The notes: generated by a model from the letters alone, not told the origin. Shown: positions 51,545-61,586, counted from the stretch's first letter. The stretch: DNA of 64,000 bases from Nostoc carneum NIES-2107 (GCA_002368155.1 AP018180.1:4735007-4799006); one strand, 5' to 3'. Numbers and translations are program-made.

Positions 51545-51961
51545 TTATTTAATCATTGCTACTGGATAATCAGGATTCGCTGGATTTGGTATTAATATTT
51601 GATTTTTACAATCTTCCAGCAAATCTAATTTTTCTAAAATTACCTGACCAATTAATACTTCATTACCAACCACTAACGCCTCATCAATTGTTGTACGTCC
51701 TTCACATTCAATAATAATGGGGCCAGTTACACCTATAGTTTCTTGACTACCATTGGCATATTGTGCAACTCTTTGTCCGACAATTCTTAACCCCAGTTGT
51801 TCTACTATCTCTGATGGAATTACTAAAGAAACTGCACCTGTATCTACTAACCCCATGACTTCACATTCTCGGAGTAGATTTGGTGCTAGTAAGCCACGAA
51901 GTATTAATTCTTCATCTACTGCATTTTTAAATTTGATTGCAACTCTCACTGCGCCCATCAT
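51545..51961 (-). CDS. Clan AA (retropepsin-like) aspartic protease
   Basis: A 138-residue protein with the single catalytic motif LVDTGAVSLVIP (Asp about residue 40) and a second hydrophobic-hydrophobic-glycine region EVLIGQVILEKLDL. This fits the small retropepsin-like aspartic proteases of cyanobacteria, which are active as dimers. Start is either of two adjacent ATGs. It is convergent with xisHI. The biological target is unknown. Confidence 0.87.
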   Translation of the reverse strand: MMGAVRVAIKFKNAVDEELILRGLLAPNLLRECEVMGLVDTGAVSLVIPSEIVEQLGLRIVGQRVAQYANGSQETIGVTGPIIIECEGRTTIDEALVVGNEVLIGQVILEKLDLLEDCKNQILIPNPANPDYPVAMIK

Positions 51962-52123
51962 TTACTTCGACCTCATTAACTATCAACCTAATTTAAAAAT
52001 TTTGTGTTGCAGAATAGAACACCAGATATCTACTACAATAAAATATACTGATTTTAAGCAAGCGTTGTTAGCTGCATATTAATATTTTACTAGTCAGAAC
52101 TTTTTGTCCAATCAACATTAATT

Positions 52124-54112
52124 ATGGGACAGAATACCACGATAGATGCCAACTTCTTTTTAGTGTGTGGGCTAGGAAACTTAGGGCAATATTGCGTATC
52201 TGTCCTCAAAGAGTTTGGCGCAAAAGTCAATGCTATAGAAATTACCAATATTCAACGCTGGGAAATTCCCGACTTACCGGATTTAGTAGATGATTTAATT
52301 ATTGGTGATTGTCGCCAACCGAAGATATTAGAGCAAGCAGGAATTAGAAATTGTCGAGCCATTCTGATTGTAACTAGTAATGAGCGTGTGAATATAGCTG
52401 CCGCCTTTGCCGCGCGATCGCTTAATCCACAAATTCGCTTAGTTATTCGTTCTGCACAGGAAAATCTCAATGAGTTACTCAGTCACAATCTGGGTAATTT
52501 TGTCGCCTTTGAAGCTACGCAATTACCAGCTAAAAGCTTCGCCCTTGCAGCCTTAAGCAGTGAAACCAGAAGCTTTTTCACCTTAGAAAATCATTTGCTG
52601 AGAGTATTTAGAACACAGATAGATGCTTCCCATCCTTGGGCTAAACATTCCCTATTATCAGAAATTAATACAACTCATCGCCGGATTTTAGCTCATGCTA
52701 AAGCTGGAAACACCCTACCTCAAGCATTTCACAAATGGGAACCAAATACTCAAGTATTGCCAGGCGATACAATTGCTTATATTGAAGTCAACGATCCCCT
52801 AGCAACTCGCTCAATACAACCTGCTAGCAGTCGCCAGCAATTTTTGCCTACCATAATGACTGCGATGAAGTGGCAAAATATCCACAATGCGCTGCTTCAG
52901 TTTTGGGAGGAAAGTAGCCAAATCCGCCGTGTAGTATTAGTTGGCGGGATGTTTATGGTGAGTCTGTTTTTCTGTGGAACTTTACTCTATAAATTGCAAT
53001 ATCCCCAACTCAGTTTCCAAGATGCGTTAAATGTCTCTTTAGTTTTGAGCATTGGCGGCTACGATAATTTATTTGGACAGCTACAATTACCTTTTGCAAT
53101 TCCTTGGTGGTTGCATTTATTTAGCATCAGTCAAACTGTAGCGGGTACAGTGTTTGTCGGTATTGTCTACGCTGTGATGACGGAACGGGTATTAGCTGCT
53201 AAATTTCAATTTTCCCAGCGTCGTCTGCCAATCCCCAAAGCAGACCATGTAGTATTAATTGGTTTAGGGAGAGTTGGTCAACGTGTAGCCCAGCTATTAC
53301 AAGAACTCAAGCAACCATTAGTAGGTGTGACTGCTAATGAAATTGACCCTGGTACATTATCTACCTTGCCGTTAATTCAGGGCAATATCAAAAATGCCCT
53401 CAGTAAAGTTAATTTAAATACAGCTAAAAGCGTGCTTGTCGTTACTGATGATGAGGTAGCAAACTTAGAAATTGCATTAATGACCCATGCTAGCAATCCT
53501 ACAGCTAATTTAGTAATTCGCACTTTAGACCCCCGTTTTAGCGAGAATGTCGCGAAATTACTACCTTATGCCAGAGTTCTAGGCGTTTATGCCCTGGCTG
53601 CAGAAGCATTTGTGGCGGCAGCGTTTGGCGAAAATGTCCTGAATTTGTTTCGCCTCAACAACCAAACCACATTAGTCACAGAATATCAAATTGAAACTAA
53701 TGATACCCTCAATAGCAAATTGCTAGGGGAAATTGCTTACGGTTATGGCATAGTACCGATTCTCCATGTCAAAGCTAACCAGCAAATCCCGAAGTTTATG
53801 CCCTCCGATGATATCAGGTTGGCGGTAGGCGATCGCCTAATTGTTTTAGCAACTATTGCAGGATTACAGCGAGTGGAACGGGGAAGTTTAGCACCTCCCC
53901 AATTGCTAGTCCGCGTAGAATCAGCCTTTTCCCCAGAAGCCGCCTTTGAAGGCGCAGCAGTCATGGCGCGAGTTTCCGGTTGCGATATGCAAACAGCCAG
54001 AACCCTGATGAAACAATTACCAGCAACATTACAATTTCCCCTCTACAAACACCAAGCACACCGTTTAGTTAGCGAATTGGGTAAATCGCAAGTACTGGCG
54101 CATATAGTTTAG
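52124..54112 (+). CDS. TrkA-N/RCK domain protein with potassium-channel-like membrane segment
   Basis: A 662-residue protein with two NAD-binding RCK-N domains: FFLVCGLGNLGQYCVSVLKEF (about 11-31) and HVVLIGLGRVGQRVAQLLQEL (about 375-395). Between them are membrane segments VVLVGGMFMVSLFFCGTLLY and LHLFSISQTVAGTVFVGIVY, and RCK-C-like domains follow. This resembles cyanobacterial potassium-channel or Kef/Trk-type regulators. Its exact transport function cannot be told from sequence reading. Confidence 0.85.
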   Translation: MGQNTTIDANFFLVCGLGNLGQYCVSVLKEFGAKVNAIEITNIQRWEIPDLPDLVDDLIIGDCRQPKILEQAGIRNCRAILIVTSNERVNIAAAFAARSLNPQIRLVIRSAQENLNELLSHNLGNFVAFEATQLPAKSFALAALSSETRSFFTLENHLLRVFRTQIDASHPWAKHSLLSEINTTHRRILAHAKAGNTLPQAFHKWEPNTQVLPGDTIAYIEVNDPLATRSIQPASSRQQFLPTIMTAMKWQNIHNALLQFWEESSQIRRVVLVGGMFMVSLFFCGTLLYKLQYPQLSFQDALNVSLVLSIGGYDNLFGQLQLPFAIPWWLHLFSISQTVAGTVFVGIVYAVMTERVLAAKFQFSQRRLPIPKADHVVLIGLGRVGQRVAQLLQELKQPLVGVTANEIDPGTLSTLPLIQGNIKNALSKVNLNTAKSVLVVTDDEVANLEIALMTHASNPTANLVIRTLDPRFSENVAKLLPYARVLGVYALAAEAFVAAAFGENVLNLFRLNNQTTLVTEYQIETNDTLNSKLLGEIAYGYGIVPILHVKANQQIPKFMPSDDIRLAVGDRLIVLATIAGLQRVERGSLAPPQLLVRVESAFSPEAAFEGAAVMARVSGCDMQTARTLMKQLPATLQFPLYKHQAHRLVSELGKSQVLAHIV

Positions 54113-54149
54113 CTTTTCTCAAGATGAGCCTCATATTTTTTCGTGGAGG

Positions 54150-54235
54150 CTGTCAAGGGTCAAGTGTCAAGAGTCAAAAATTGTTGACTTTGGACTCTTG
54201 ACCTTGGACTTTTGACCTTTGACTCTTGACTCCAA
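54150..54235. repeat. GTCAAGAGTC / GACTCTTGAC repeat
   Basis: A run of GTCAAGGGTCAAGTGTCAAG units is followed by its complement (TTGACTTTGGACTCTTGACC), which forms an imperfect hairpin downstream of the channel-like gene. It shares the core of the 145-bp MITE family but lacks its ends. Confidence 0.6.
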
Positions 54236-54304
54236 TCCCGTATTAATATCACACTCATATATTGCAACAGATTACATTTACCCCCATGATTGGAGCGCAA
54301 TACC

Positions 54305-54943
54305 TTGGGAATAGAACTACGCAGTTTCGTATTTCTCGACAACCTGCAACCTCAACATGCAGCATATATGGGAACAGTAGCTCAAGGTTTCTTACCATTA
54401 CCTGGGGATACATCGCTGTGGGTGGAAATTTCTCCGGGGATTGAGATTAATAAAATTACCGATATCGCCTTGAAGTCTGCTTCTGTGCGTCCGGGAGTAC
54501 AGGTAGTGGAAAGACTTTATGGCCTTTTAGAAGTTCATTCTAGCTCGCAAGGAGAAACGCGATCGGCAGGTCAAGCAATTTTGGCAGCTTTAGGCGTAAA
54601 ACGCGAGGAATGTATTAAGCCGCGGGTTGTTTCTAGCCAAATTATCCGCAATATTGATGCCTACCAAACCCAACTAATTAATCGTACCCGCCGAGGACAA
54701 CTGTTATTAGCTGGTCAAACTCTCTATGTTTTAGAAGTTGAGCCGGCTGCTTATGCGGCGCTGGCGGCGAATGAAGCTGAAAAAGCTGCGTCGATTAATA
54801 TTCTAGAAGTGCAAGCTGTTGGTAGCTTTGGCAGATTATACTTAGGCGGACAAGAAAGAGATATTCTTGCAGGTGCAGCTGGTGCATTAGCTGCAATTGA
54901 AAGTGTTACAGGTCGGACAAATCCCCAGGGTCGTCAGGAGTAA
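54305..54943 (+). CDS. ccmP: Carboxysome shell protein CcmP (tandem BMC domains)
   Basis: A 212-residue protein with two BMC-type domains in one chain ([20 protein letters not shown]; later [20 protein letters not shown]). It matches CcmP, a trimeric pseudo-hexamer of beta-carboxysome shells with a gated central pore, proposed to pass metabolites such as 3-PGA and RuBP. The start is likely TTG 54305 (GIELRSF begins the family), placed after GGAG at 54292-54295; no in-frame ATG exists. The gene is away from the main ccm operon. It is followed 10 bp later by a pentapeptide protein. Confidence 0.88.
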   Translation: MGIELRSFVFLDNLQPQHAAYMGTVAQGFLPLPGDTSLWVEISPGIEINKITDIALKSASVRPGVQVVERLYGLLEVHSSSQGETRSAGQAILAALGVKREECIKPRVVSSQIIRNIDAYQTQLINRTRRGQLLLAGQTLYVLEVEPAAYAALAANEAEKAASINILEVQAVGSFGRLYLGGQERDILAGAAGALAAIESVTGRTNPQGRQE

Positions 54944-54953
54944 AGGAGAAACA

Positions 54954-55739
54954 ATGGCGAATCGAGAGCATTTGGCTTTACTGAAAGCTGGTGCAGTTAT
55001 TTGGCTAGAATGGCGAAATCAAAATGAGCAAATTGAACCAGACCTCAGTAGTGCAAACCTCTCTGGCGATAACCTCAGGGGTGCAAACCTTGCAGGGGTA
55101 AATTTGGCTAGAGCAGATTTAAGTAATGCTTTACTGGTGCGCGCCAACCTCAGTGGCGCTGAGTTGAGTAGCGCTAACCTAGAAAATGCCAAGTTAGTTG
55201 AAGCTAACTTGAGTGCAGCTAACTGCAGCGTTGCTCACTTTAGTGGTGCTAACCTAACACAAGCAGAACTCAGCAATGCAAATTTAATTGGTTGCGATTT
55301 AAGCCAGACGAATCTGCGCGGTGCTGCGATCGCAAATGCTAATCTTATTGGGGCTGATTTAACTAATGCTAATTTAAGAGATGCCGATTTAGGTTCAGCC
55401 AAGCTCATCCGTGCTAACTTGTGTTTTGCTAACCTCATTGAAGCTAACTTGATTGCAGCTGACTTCAGCGAAGCTAACCTCCACGAAGCTGAATTAATTG
55501 GCGCTTACCTTTACAAAGCTAATCTTAGCAAAGCTAATCTTAGCAAAGCTCACTTGGGTAGTGCATATATGTTTCAGGCTAATTTGAGCGAAGCTGATTT
55601 ACAAGGAGCAAATTTAGCAGCTGCTAACCTCAAAGGTGCTAACCTCGCCGGAGCTAATCTTAGAGGAGCTAATTTAAGAGGTGCTAAACTCAAAGGCGCT
55701 AACCTCAACGGTGCCAATATTCAAGAAGCAATTCTCTGA
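54954..55739 (+). CDS. Pentapeptide repeat protein
   Basis: A 261-residue protein. After a 35-residue start (MANREHLALLKAGAVIWLEW) come about 40 tandem A(D/N)LxxA-type pentapeptides, which fold into a quadrilateral beta helix. No signal peptide or membrane segment. ATG 54954 has an AAAGGAG site 7 bp upstream. Its role is unknown. Spacing of 10 bp suggests co-transcription with ccmP. Confidence 0.93.
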   Translation: MANREHLALLKAGAVIWLEWRNQNEQIEPDLSSANLSGDNLRGANLAGVNLARADLSNALLVRANLSGAELSSANLENAKLVEANLSAANCSVAHFSGANLTQAELSNANLIGCDLSQTNLRGAAIANANLIGADLTNANLRDADLGSAKLIRANLCFANLIEANLIAADFSEANLHEAELIGAYLYKANLSKANLSKAHLGSAYMFQANLSEADLQGANLAAANLKGANLAGANLRGANLRGAKLKGANLNGANIQEAIL

Positions 55740-56136
55740 ATTATGAATTTTCCATCAAGAATTAGAAATTAAAGAATATCTATCAGAAAAATATTCACCC
55801 GCAATTGTATATAGAGAGTGTAGATTCAGATATCCATCTCAATAGTTCGGTTGCAGGGAAAAAGGAAAGGCGAAAAGGTGAGGGGGGAAACAAACACCTT
55901 GAGTCCTTTTCCTTTCACCTTCACAACTAACTAAACTGATAAGCTGATACGCACATAAATCAAATATTCTGGCGTTAGGACTGTCAAGGGTCAAGAGTCC
56001 AAAGTCCAAGCTAGCCTTTGACTCTGGACTCTTGACTTTTGACAACCTGAGTGCGAAATATACAATTTAAATGCGTAACAGCTTATCTGTCTTAGCAATA
56101 ATCTTTTGATGTTCCCGGCTCAAATCATTACTATAT
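55740..56136. repeat. Intergenic region with fold-back and MITE repeats
   Basis: GGGAAAAAGGAAAGGCGAAA at 55857 pairs with CCTTTTCCTTTCACC at about 55905, and the MITE at 55941-56084 follows. No gene supported. Confidence 0.6.
55941..56084. mobile_element. About 145-bp MITE-like element, copy 2
   Basis: It runs from AAGCTGATACGC to GCGTAACAGCTT, so in opposite orientation to the copies at 36302 and 61587. Length (144 bp) and internal GTCAAGAGTCC/GGACTCTTGAC palindromes agree with them. Confidence 0.85.
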
Positions 56137-56751
56137 ATGTCACTCTCCAAAACTATTGTTGGGTTTAATAGCCTTTGTTTACTATTGATTATTGCTTTAA
56201 GTATTTATAATAAAGTATTTGATGTATCAGTCGGAGGGTTATTCTTACCACCTCCCGCCCCAGAATATCCCGGCGCAGGATTATTAACCCATAGTTTTCA
56301 AATCTTATGTTGTATCCCACCCGTAGTTTGTGCGTTTAGTTTTAGCTTACTCAATCAAATTAAACCTAATAATAAAAATAATAAGTTTATTCTTTATTCT
56401 GCCATTCTAACTGCTGGTTTTCTAATTAATGAAATCTATCGCATTCATATAATTATTGGACAATTTGGTATTCCTAAGCTAGTAACTATATGTATATATG
56501 CGATTTTTGCCATCTTCTACGGCTTAGCTTTTAGAAAAGAAATCAAATCAACGCCATACATTATACTGGCGGCTGGTATAGTTTTATTATTTATCGCTAT
56601 TACAGTTGATTCACTACATTTAAGCGGTAATGGTACTCCTAGCTTATTAGAAGGTACTCCTAAATTGTTAAGCGGACTGAACGTTACACTTTATTTTTGG
56701 TTTATCTGTTATCGAGAAGTCCTACGCTCTTTCCAGATTGCTAAAAATTGA
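56137..56751 (+). CDS. Multi-helix membrane protein, function unknown
   Basis: A 204-residue protein with about six or seven hydrophobic segments (for example LCLLLIIALSIY, ILCCIPPVVCAFSFSLL, IILAAGIVLLFIAITV) and short polar loops. I recognise no family. A/T-rich codon use is slightly above the neighbours. It is flanked by repeats on the 5' side and about 290 bp of spacer on the 3' side. Confidence 0.7.
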   Translation: MSLSKTIVGFNSLCLLLIIALSIYNKVFDVSVGGLFLPPPAPEYPGAGLLTHSFQILCCIPPVVCAFSFSLLNQIKPNNKNNKFILYSAILTAGFLINEIYRIHIIIGQFGIPKLVTICIYAIFAIFYGLAFRKEIKSTPYIILAAGIVLLFIAITVDSLHLSGNGTPSLLEGTPKLLSGLNVTLYFWFICYREVLRSFQIAKN

Positions 56752-57045
56752 GTTTCCCTGGCTCTGTTTCTCCATGAACCGAAGCATATTAACAATAGCA
56801 GGAGAAATATGTATAAATATTACGCAATTAGATTACACAGCAACTAAATTTTTATAAAAATAAGGCACACTTTTGACGAAGTAAACGTCAACATACAAAC
56901 CGATATTATGAGCTATAATGCTCGATTTTGTTGGTGGCTGTTAGGGTGCGTTAGCGTAACACACCTCTGGTAACTATAGAAATTAATAGAATTGCCTTAA
57001 TTTATGTTTGGGATTGATATTTACCTGTATTGAGGAGGAAATATT
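56752..57045. other. Spacer upstream of the DUF928-like gene
   Basis: No gene. Contains GGGTGCGTTAGCGTAACACACC at 56944-56965, a short hairpin of the GGTGCGTTA type (given in part as GGTGCGTTAGCGTAACAC), and ends in a strong GAGGAGG ribosome binding site at 57032-57038. Confidence 0.4.
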
Positions 57046-57855
57046 GTGATGCCTAACAGAAATTTGCTACCTAAATCATTAGTAATTACTGAAATAAATT
57101 ACCCCTACATAGCTGCTTCAGGTATTACTAAGTTGAGTCCTAAACAAAAAAATACTCATAAGCTTTCAGTAGTGAAATTTTGCCTATTATTAGCAGCAGC
57201 ATCAACACTAGTAAGTATTCTGGCTGTAGTAATTTCTCCCGAAACAGCATTCAGTAGAGAAACTTTCCAAATCGCTGCTTGGCAAGACGTATTTAATCTT
57301 AATACCTTATTCCAGCGTCAACGCCGACGTTCAGCCGCACGTGGATTTAACAATTTTTGTCCTATTTCCCCTGGGATACCAAATGAAACTACCCAAATTT
57401 GGAGCGATCGCCCTTTATTTGTTTGGCAAGGTCAAATCCAAAATATCATAGTCCGCGCCTCTGGTAGCGATACAGATGATTTGTGGAATCAACCGATTGT
57501 GGAGAATCAGCAGAGTACAACTTACGCCGGACAAACACTACAACCCGGTCAAACCTATGAGTGGATCGTGTATCGTGGTGACAATCCCTTTCCTTCTGTA
57601 TCATTTCAAGTGATGGAGACGCAACAACGCGATCGCATCACCGCAGAAGTACAAACTCTAGAACAACAGCTGCAAACCAAAGGCGCAACAAAAGAAGCGA
57701 TCGCCTTAGCAAAAGCCCAGTATTTTGCTAATCTTCAGTTATGGTCAGATGCTTTGCAACAAGCCTACTCTGTAGCCGAACCATCTCCAGAATTACAACA
57801 GATTCGCAAAGACATCGCTCAGAATTTATGCAAAACAAATAAAAATAATTCGTAA
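57046..57855 (+). CDS. Membrane-anchored protein, DUF928-like
   Basis: A 269-residue protein with an N-terminal membrane anchor or signal segment at about 44-66 (FCLLLAAASTLVSILAVVI), a Cys-containing Pro-rich centre (NFCPISPGIPNETTQIWSDR) and a helical C-terminus. The order resembles DUF928, found in cyanobacteria. Start is GTG 57046 or ATG 57049 after GAGGAGG. No role is assigned. Confidence 0.6.
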   Translation: MMPNRNLLPKSLVITEINYPYIAASGITKLSPKQKNTHKLSVVKFCLLLAAASTLVSILAVVISPETAFSRETFQIAAWQDVFNLNTLFQRQRRRSAARGFNNFCPISPGIPNETTQIWSDRPLFVWQGQIQNIIVRASGSDTDDLWNQPIVENQQSTTYAGQTLQPGQTYEWIVYRGDNPFPSVSFQVMETQQRDRITAEVQTLEQQLQTKGATKEAIALAKAQYFANLQLWSDALQQAYSVAEPSPELQQIRKDIAQNLCKTNKNNS

Positions 57856-58032
57856 TTCGTAATTACAAATTATCTATACAGCTTTTTTGATTCACACATT
57901 TACATACAAACCTGTAGGGGCAAGGCACTGCCTTGCCCTTATAATTATCTGTACCTCAGCAACTTACAATTTGCTGTAATTTCAGTTAGGAAAATAGGCA
58001 TCTTACTTACGAAAAATCGATTATCTAAAATA

Positions 58033-59136
58033 TCAACTTTGCTGACAGGATGGAAGAGTAAAACTCACAATAGTATGCTTTTCAGGAATTGTATTTATAT
58101 TTAATTCTCCTCCATAAAGTTCAATACATTGTTTAGCAATAATCAATCCTAATCCTAAACCTTCCTGCGCGTAGAGTTTACGCCCAAATTGCATATAAGC
58201 GCCCAGATTCGCAATCTCATCACTTTTAATTCCTCGTCCGCAATCAATCACATCCAAGTTAAAATCATCTCCATTAAAGCTGCTGATTATCTGCACAGGA
58301 GTCCCAGAAGGCGAGAACTTAAACGCATTATCAATAATTTCTGCAGCAATTCTCTTTAAGTGTGGTTCCGAAACTTTAACTGTGATATCTTGCAAATCTA
58401 AATGTAAATCAGCTTCCCTACTTGACTGTTTAGCTTTTTCTAAAGCAATTTCTGTAATGATTTTCTGAGAATCACTTTCATGTAATTCACTTCGCAGCGC
58501 TTTTATTTCTTCTGGGTTTTTGGCTAATAATTCTAGCTCTGCATATAGTAAAAAATTTTGAGTTAATCTATATAATCTTTTACCAGAGGTATTAATTAGC
58601 TCTAGCATTTCTAAGACTTCACCTTTATCCATCGCGTGATAGTCTTCTATCAATAATTCCGACAATCCAATGATGCCATTTAGTGATGTATGCAACTCAT
58701 GAGGAAGAGACAGTGTAATATTACTACGCAACTCTTCCATTTGTTTGTGAGACTGCCTAGTAATAGCTTCTTGTTTTTCTAACCGAGTAGCGATCGCTTT
58801 CAGCAATTGTTTGGATGTAAAGGGTTTCGTCAGATAATCATCAGCCCCTAATTCCATTGCTTGACGTAAATCTAAATGTTCAGCTTTCGCCGTCAGAAAA
58901 ATTAAGGGAATATGTGCAGTAGCTACATTTTGCTGTAAAAAACTGAGTACACCATAACCATCCAATTCTGGCATCATGACATCACAAAGAATTAAGTCAG
59001 GAGTTTGTTCTGCTATCTTCTGGATACCAATCAAACCATTTTCTGCTGTCATGGCTTCAAAGTTTTCCATCTCTAAGATTTCGCGAACATTTTCTCTGAT
59101 TGCTTCCTCATCTTCAATTAACAAAATCTTTATCAT
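58033..59136 (-). CDS. Response regulator/histidine kinase hybrid
   Basis: A 367-residue protein. The N-terminal receiver domain (1-122) has D52 in CDVMMPELDG and K104. A dimerisation/phosphoacceptor segment follows with H146 in LSLPHELHTSLNGIIG, and a C-terminal HATPase has the IIDNAFKFSPSG (N box), VIDCGRGI and GLGLGLIIAKQ motifs. It lacks any sensor or membrane part, so its input is probably a phosphorylated partner. A REC-HK order of this type is common in cyanobacteria. Confidence 0.92.
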   Translation of the reverse strand: MIKILLIEDEEAIRENVREILEMENFEAMTAENGLIGIQKIAEQTPDLILCDVMMPELDGYGVLSFLQQNVATAHIPLIFLTAKAEHLDLRQAMELGADDYLTKPFTSKQLLKAIATRLEKQEAITRQSHKQMEELRSNITLSLPHELHTSLNGIIGLSELLIEDYHAMDKGEVLEMLELINTSGKRLYRLTQNFLLYAELELLAKNPEEIKALRSELHESDSQKIITEIALEKAKQSSREADLHLDLQDITVKVSEPHLKRIAAEIIDNAFKFSPSGTPVQIISSFNGDDFNLDVIDCGRGIKSDEIANLGAYMQFGRKLYAQEGLGLGLIIAKQCIELYGGELNINTIPEKHTIVSFTLPSCQQS

Positions 59137-59705
59137 TGCTTCCCTGATTTTTTAAATTATTAATAATATTGCAAATAAAAAATGTATTAATGCTTATTTG
59201 GCGTTTGTCCAAGAGAATAGGTAGAGGAAATTTCAATGATTTATAGGTTATCCTCTCTAGCTTGAAAGTGCTGAGTTCTGAGTAAAAGTCCATGACGGCT
59301 TTCATACATGGGGATACAAATTTCTTATTGGGATTGCTTCCTCGGCTTTTTTACCTCTATCCTCCCGAATTTCTCTACCCAACAACTAGCGTTACAGTAA
59401 ACTTTGTACTTTACCCAACTCCAGCATTGATATAAATCTCCCCTCTAAACAGCTACACACACTTTTTTACAATCACCAACACAAAGTATGTAACAGCAAT
59501 ATTACCAATATTTTTACGGCACTAGAATCGATAAAATAAACTTGCAATATCTTCAATAGCAAGGGCAAGACATTGAACATTGATTTGAAATACTGCTGCT
59601 GACTCTTGACAGATAAATCAAGAAAAGCATTCCTAGAAGAACGAGGTTTTCGACCAAAATTTTCAATACATCAAATCGGATTGCTATATTAGATTTACTC
59701 CCACA
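59137..59705. other. Intergenic region, nothing recognised
   Basis: About 570 bp upstream of a minus-strand kinase gene and a plus-strand unknown gene. It is A/T-rich with no repeats of the families above and no convincing ORF. A short GGATTGCTATATTAG near 59680 resembles the end of the IS630 element by chance or descent. Confidence 0.35.
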
Positions 59706-60173
59706 GTGGCAGAGTACTTAGATAATTATGGAGATACGCCTGTGAGTAGTCTAGGCAAAAAAAGATTAGACACCGCCTTAGCGATCGCAACTTACGCTGT
59801 TGGTAGTGGTACAGCCTCAGCAACGCCAACTCCAGGTGGAGAACTTCCTAAACAAATTCTGCTAACTGCTTCTGATATTTTGATGTACACCAACATCTGG
59901 AGAATTTATTTTACAGAGGATTTATCTCAAAAAGAACTGGTTGATATTTTGACAGAACTAGGATTTGTGACAGTTGCAGCCGCGGGGACAGCTTATGTTG
60001 TCAGCAAAGCCAGTACAGCAGTTCTTAAAGAGATTACCAACTGGGCTGGGCCACTAGGATGGGGTATGATAGCTGCGATCGCAGGTTCTTTAAGCGGTTT
60101 ATTTGGTTTTGCTTGGGCAATGTATTGCGATCAACTGTACTTACAAAAACAAGCTCAACATAATGAATCATAG
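59706..60173 (+). CDS. Uncharacterised protein with membrane helices
   Basis: A 155-residue protein starting at GTG, with two or three hydrophobic segments (LTELGFVTVAAAGTAYVVSK, WGMIAAIAGSLSGLFGFAWAM). HIP1 sites support it as native. I recognise no family. The ribosome binding site is weak, so the start is uncertain. Confidence 0.65.
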   Translation: MAEYLDNYGDTPVSSLGKKRLDTALAIATYAVGSGTASATPTPGGELPKQILLTASDILMYTNIWRIYFTEDLSQKELVDILTELGFVTVAAAGTAYVVSKASTAVLKEITNWAGPLGWGMIAAIAGSLSGLFGFAWAMYCDQLYLQKQAQHNES

Positions 60174-60331
60174 ATAAATTATTTTGTAATAGGGTGCGCT
60201 ACGCGATCGCATAGCGCACCCCATATTACTTATTAATAGTAATTGCATAAACATTAATCTCATTCATAATGCATTAAACTCCCCCATAACACACCATACT
60301 TCTAAATTATTGCTAATAATTAATGCTGCAA

Positions 60332-60523
60332 TTAGTGGTACAGCACACCAATAATCAAGGTAATAATTATCGGTATCAAAATTGGAATAGCAACTACTAA
60401 TCCCCATTTACCAAACTTAATTTCTTCGCCTTCAGATTTCAGAAAAGCAATCCAACCTACAACTCCCATTATCAGCCAGAGAAACCCAAAGCTAAGAAAT
60501 ATCACAAATACTGAGTCATCCAT
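60332..60523 (-). CDS. Small two-helix membrane protein
   Basis: A 63-residue protein with helices FVIFLSFGFLWLIMGVVGWI and GLVVAIPILIPIIITLIIGV joined by a polar loop (KSEGEEIKFGK). The hydrophobic pattern and ATG start make it a likely real gene, though it is small and has no known family. Confidence 0.55.
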   Translation of the reverse strand: MDDSVFVIFLSFGFLWLIMGVVGWIAFLKSEGEEIKFGKWGLVVAIPILIPIIITLIIGVLYH

Positions 60524-61001
60524 TGTATATCAATTAATATTGCACTCTACTCTATATTTGAAGATAGCGAACAAATTGGTAAATTTCACTACCCACTGTA
60601 TATAAAAATTTTCGTTGAATGCTAGAGGCTAAAGAGATATTTTTCCAAGGTTGTATTATGATTGATAGCATGAACAGCTAGCTAGAAAATTTTGAGCAAT
60701 TAGTTAAAGTGCAATAACTATTCGCTATACTTTTGATTCTTTTTATCTCCTTGTCTCTGATTCAGAGAGAATTTGTAAAATTCATAGAGAGTATATTTTT
60801 ACAATACCTCCTAAGATTGGTTTTCTGATTACCAAAATTTATGTAGGCTGCGTTAGCGATAGCGTAAAGCCCCTGGAGCAATGCTGTGTGTGAGTTACTA
60901 ATATTTTTTCATAAATAAAATCTGATTCCTATATACATTTGTGACAGACGGAATTACAATGCCACACATAGGCTTAGAAACGGAGCATTAGGAGTTTTTT
61001 T
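60524..61001. other. Intergenic region upstream of the cyclic-nucleotide-binding gene
   Basis: No gene recognised in 478 bp. Carries one GCGTTAGCGATAGCG phrase (60850-60865) and an AGGAG site before the next start. Divergent promoters must lie here; no operator was identified. Confidence 0.4.
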
Positions 61002-61385
61002 ATGTTAAGTCCTGTACAAACAATCAGCATCTTCCAAAAACAACCAGATCCTCAAGTATTTTCAGCAGGACAAGTCATCTTTGAAGAAGGACAGCCGGGT
61101 GATTTTATGTATGGCATCATCCAAGGAGAGGTTCAAATATTCATCAATAATAAGCTTATAGAAACAATTCATCCAGGAGAAGTTTTTGGTATAGGCGTAC
61201 TTGTAGGCATAAAAAATAGAACTTATACAGCTATTGCCAAAACCGATGTTCAGCTTGCTTTTCTAAATGAACAAAGATTTATTTTTGCAGTGCAAGAAAC
61301 TCCGGTATTTGCGCTGCAAGTTATAAAAAATTATTCAGAACGTCTCACTCGTTTAGAACATCGCTTCTCCACAATAGCAATTTGA
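61002..61385 (+). CDS. Cyclic-nucleotide-binding domain protein (small, stand-alone)
   Basis: A 127-residue protein consisting of one CNB/CRP-like beta-roll: FSAGQVIFEEGQPGDFMYGI and IQGEVQIFI, then HPGEVFGIGVLVG and a helical end. No DNA-binding or kinase domain is attached. It may regulate a partner by binding cNMP or simply be a scaffold. The phosphate-binding cassette lacks a clear RxA motif, so ligand binding is uncertain. Confidence 0.85.
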   Translation: MLSPVQTISIFQKQPDPQVFSAGQVIFEEGQPGDFMYGIIQGEVQIFINNKLIETIHPGEVFGIGVLVGIKNRTYTAIAKTDVQLAFLNEQRFIFAVQETPVFALQVIKNYSERLTRLEHRFSTIAI

Positions 61386-61533
61386 CAATTGCCATAAAGA
61401 ATCTCTATTTGAATAACGGCGTAATGCACAATAAGCAATGAAGGTAATATTCAAAACTCAAAACTATTGGTAATAGTTTTTCACCTATTTTTTGAAAGTT
61501 GACCTTTGACGCTTAACCATTTAAATAAAAAAG

Positions 61534-61560
61534 GAAACCACTGTTTAACAATGGTTTCCC
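61534..61560. terminator. Possible hairpin downstream of the CNB gene
   Basis: GGAAACCA and TGGTTTCC pair over 8 bp across an 11-nt loop (61534-61560). It is about 150 bp after the CNB stop, so it may be a terminator for either direction. Weak support. Confidence 0.35.
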
Positions 61561-61586
61561 AATAATTAAAAAAGATTTTATTTACT

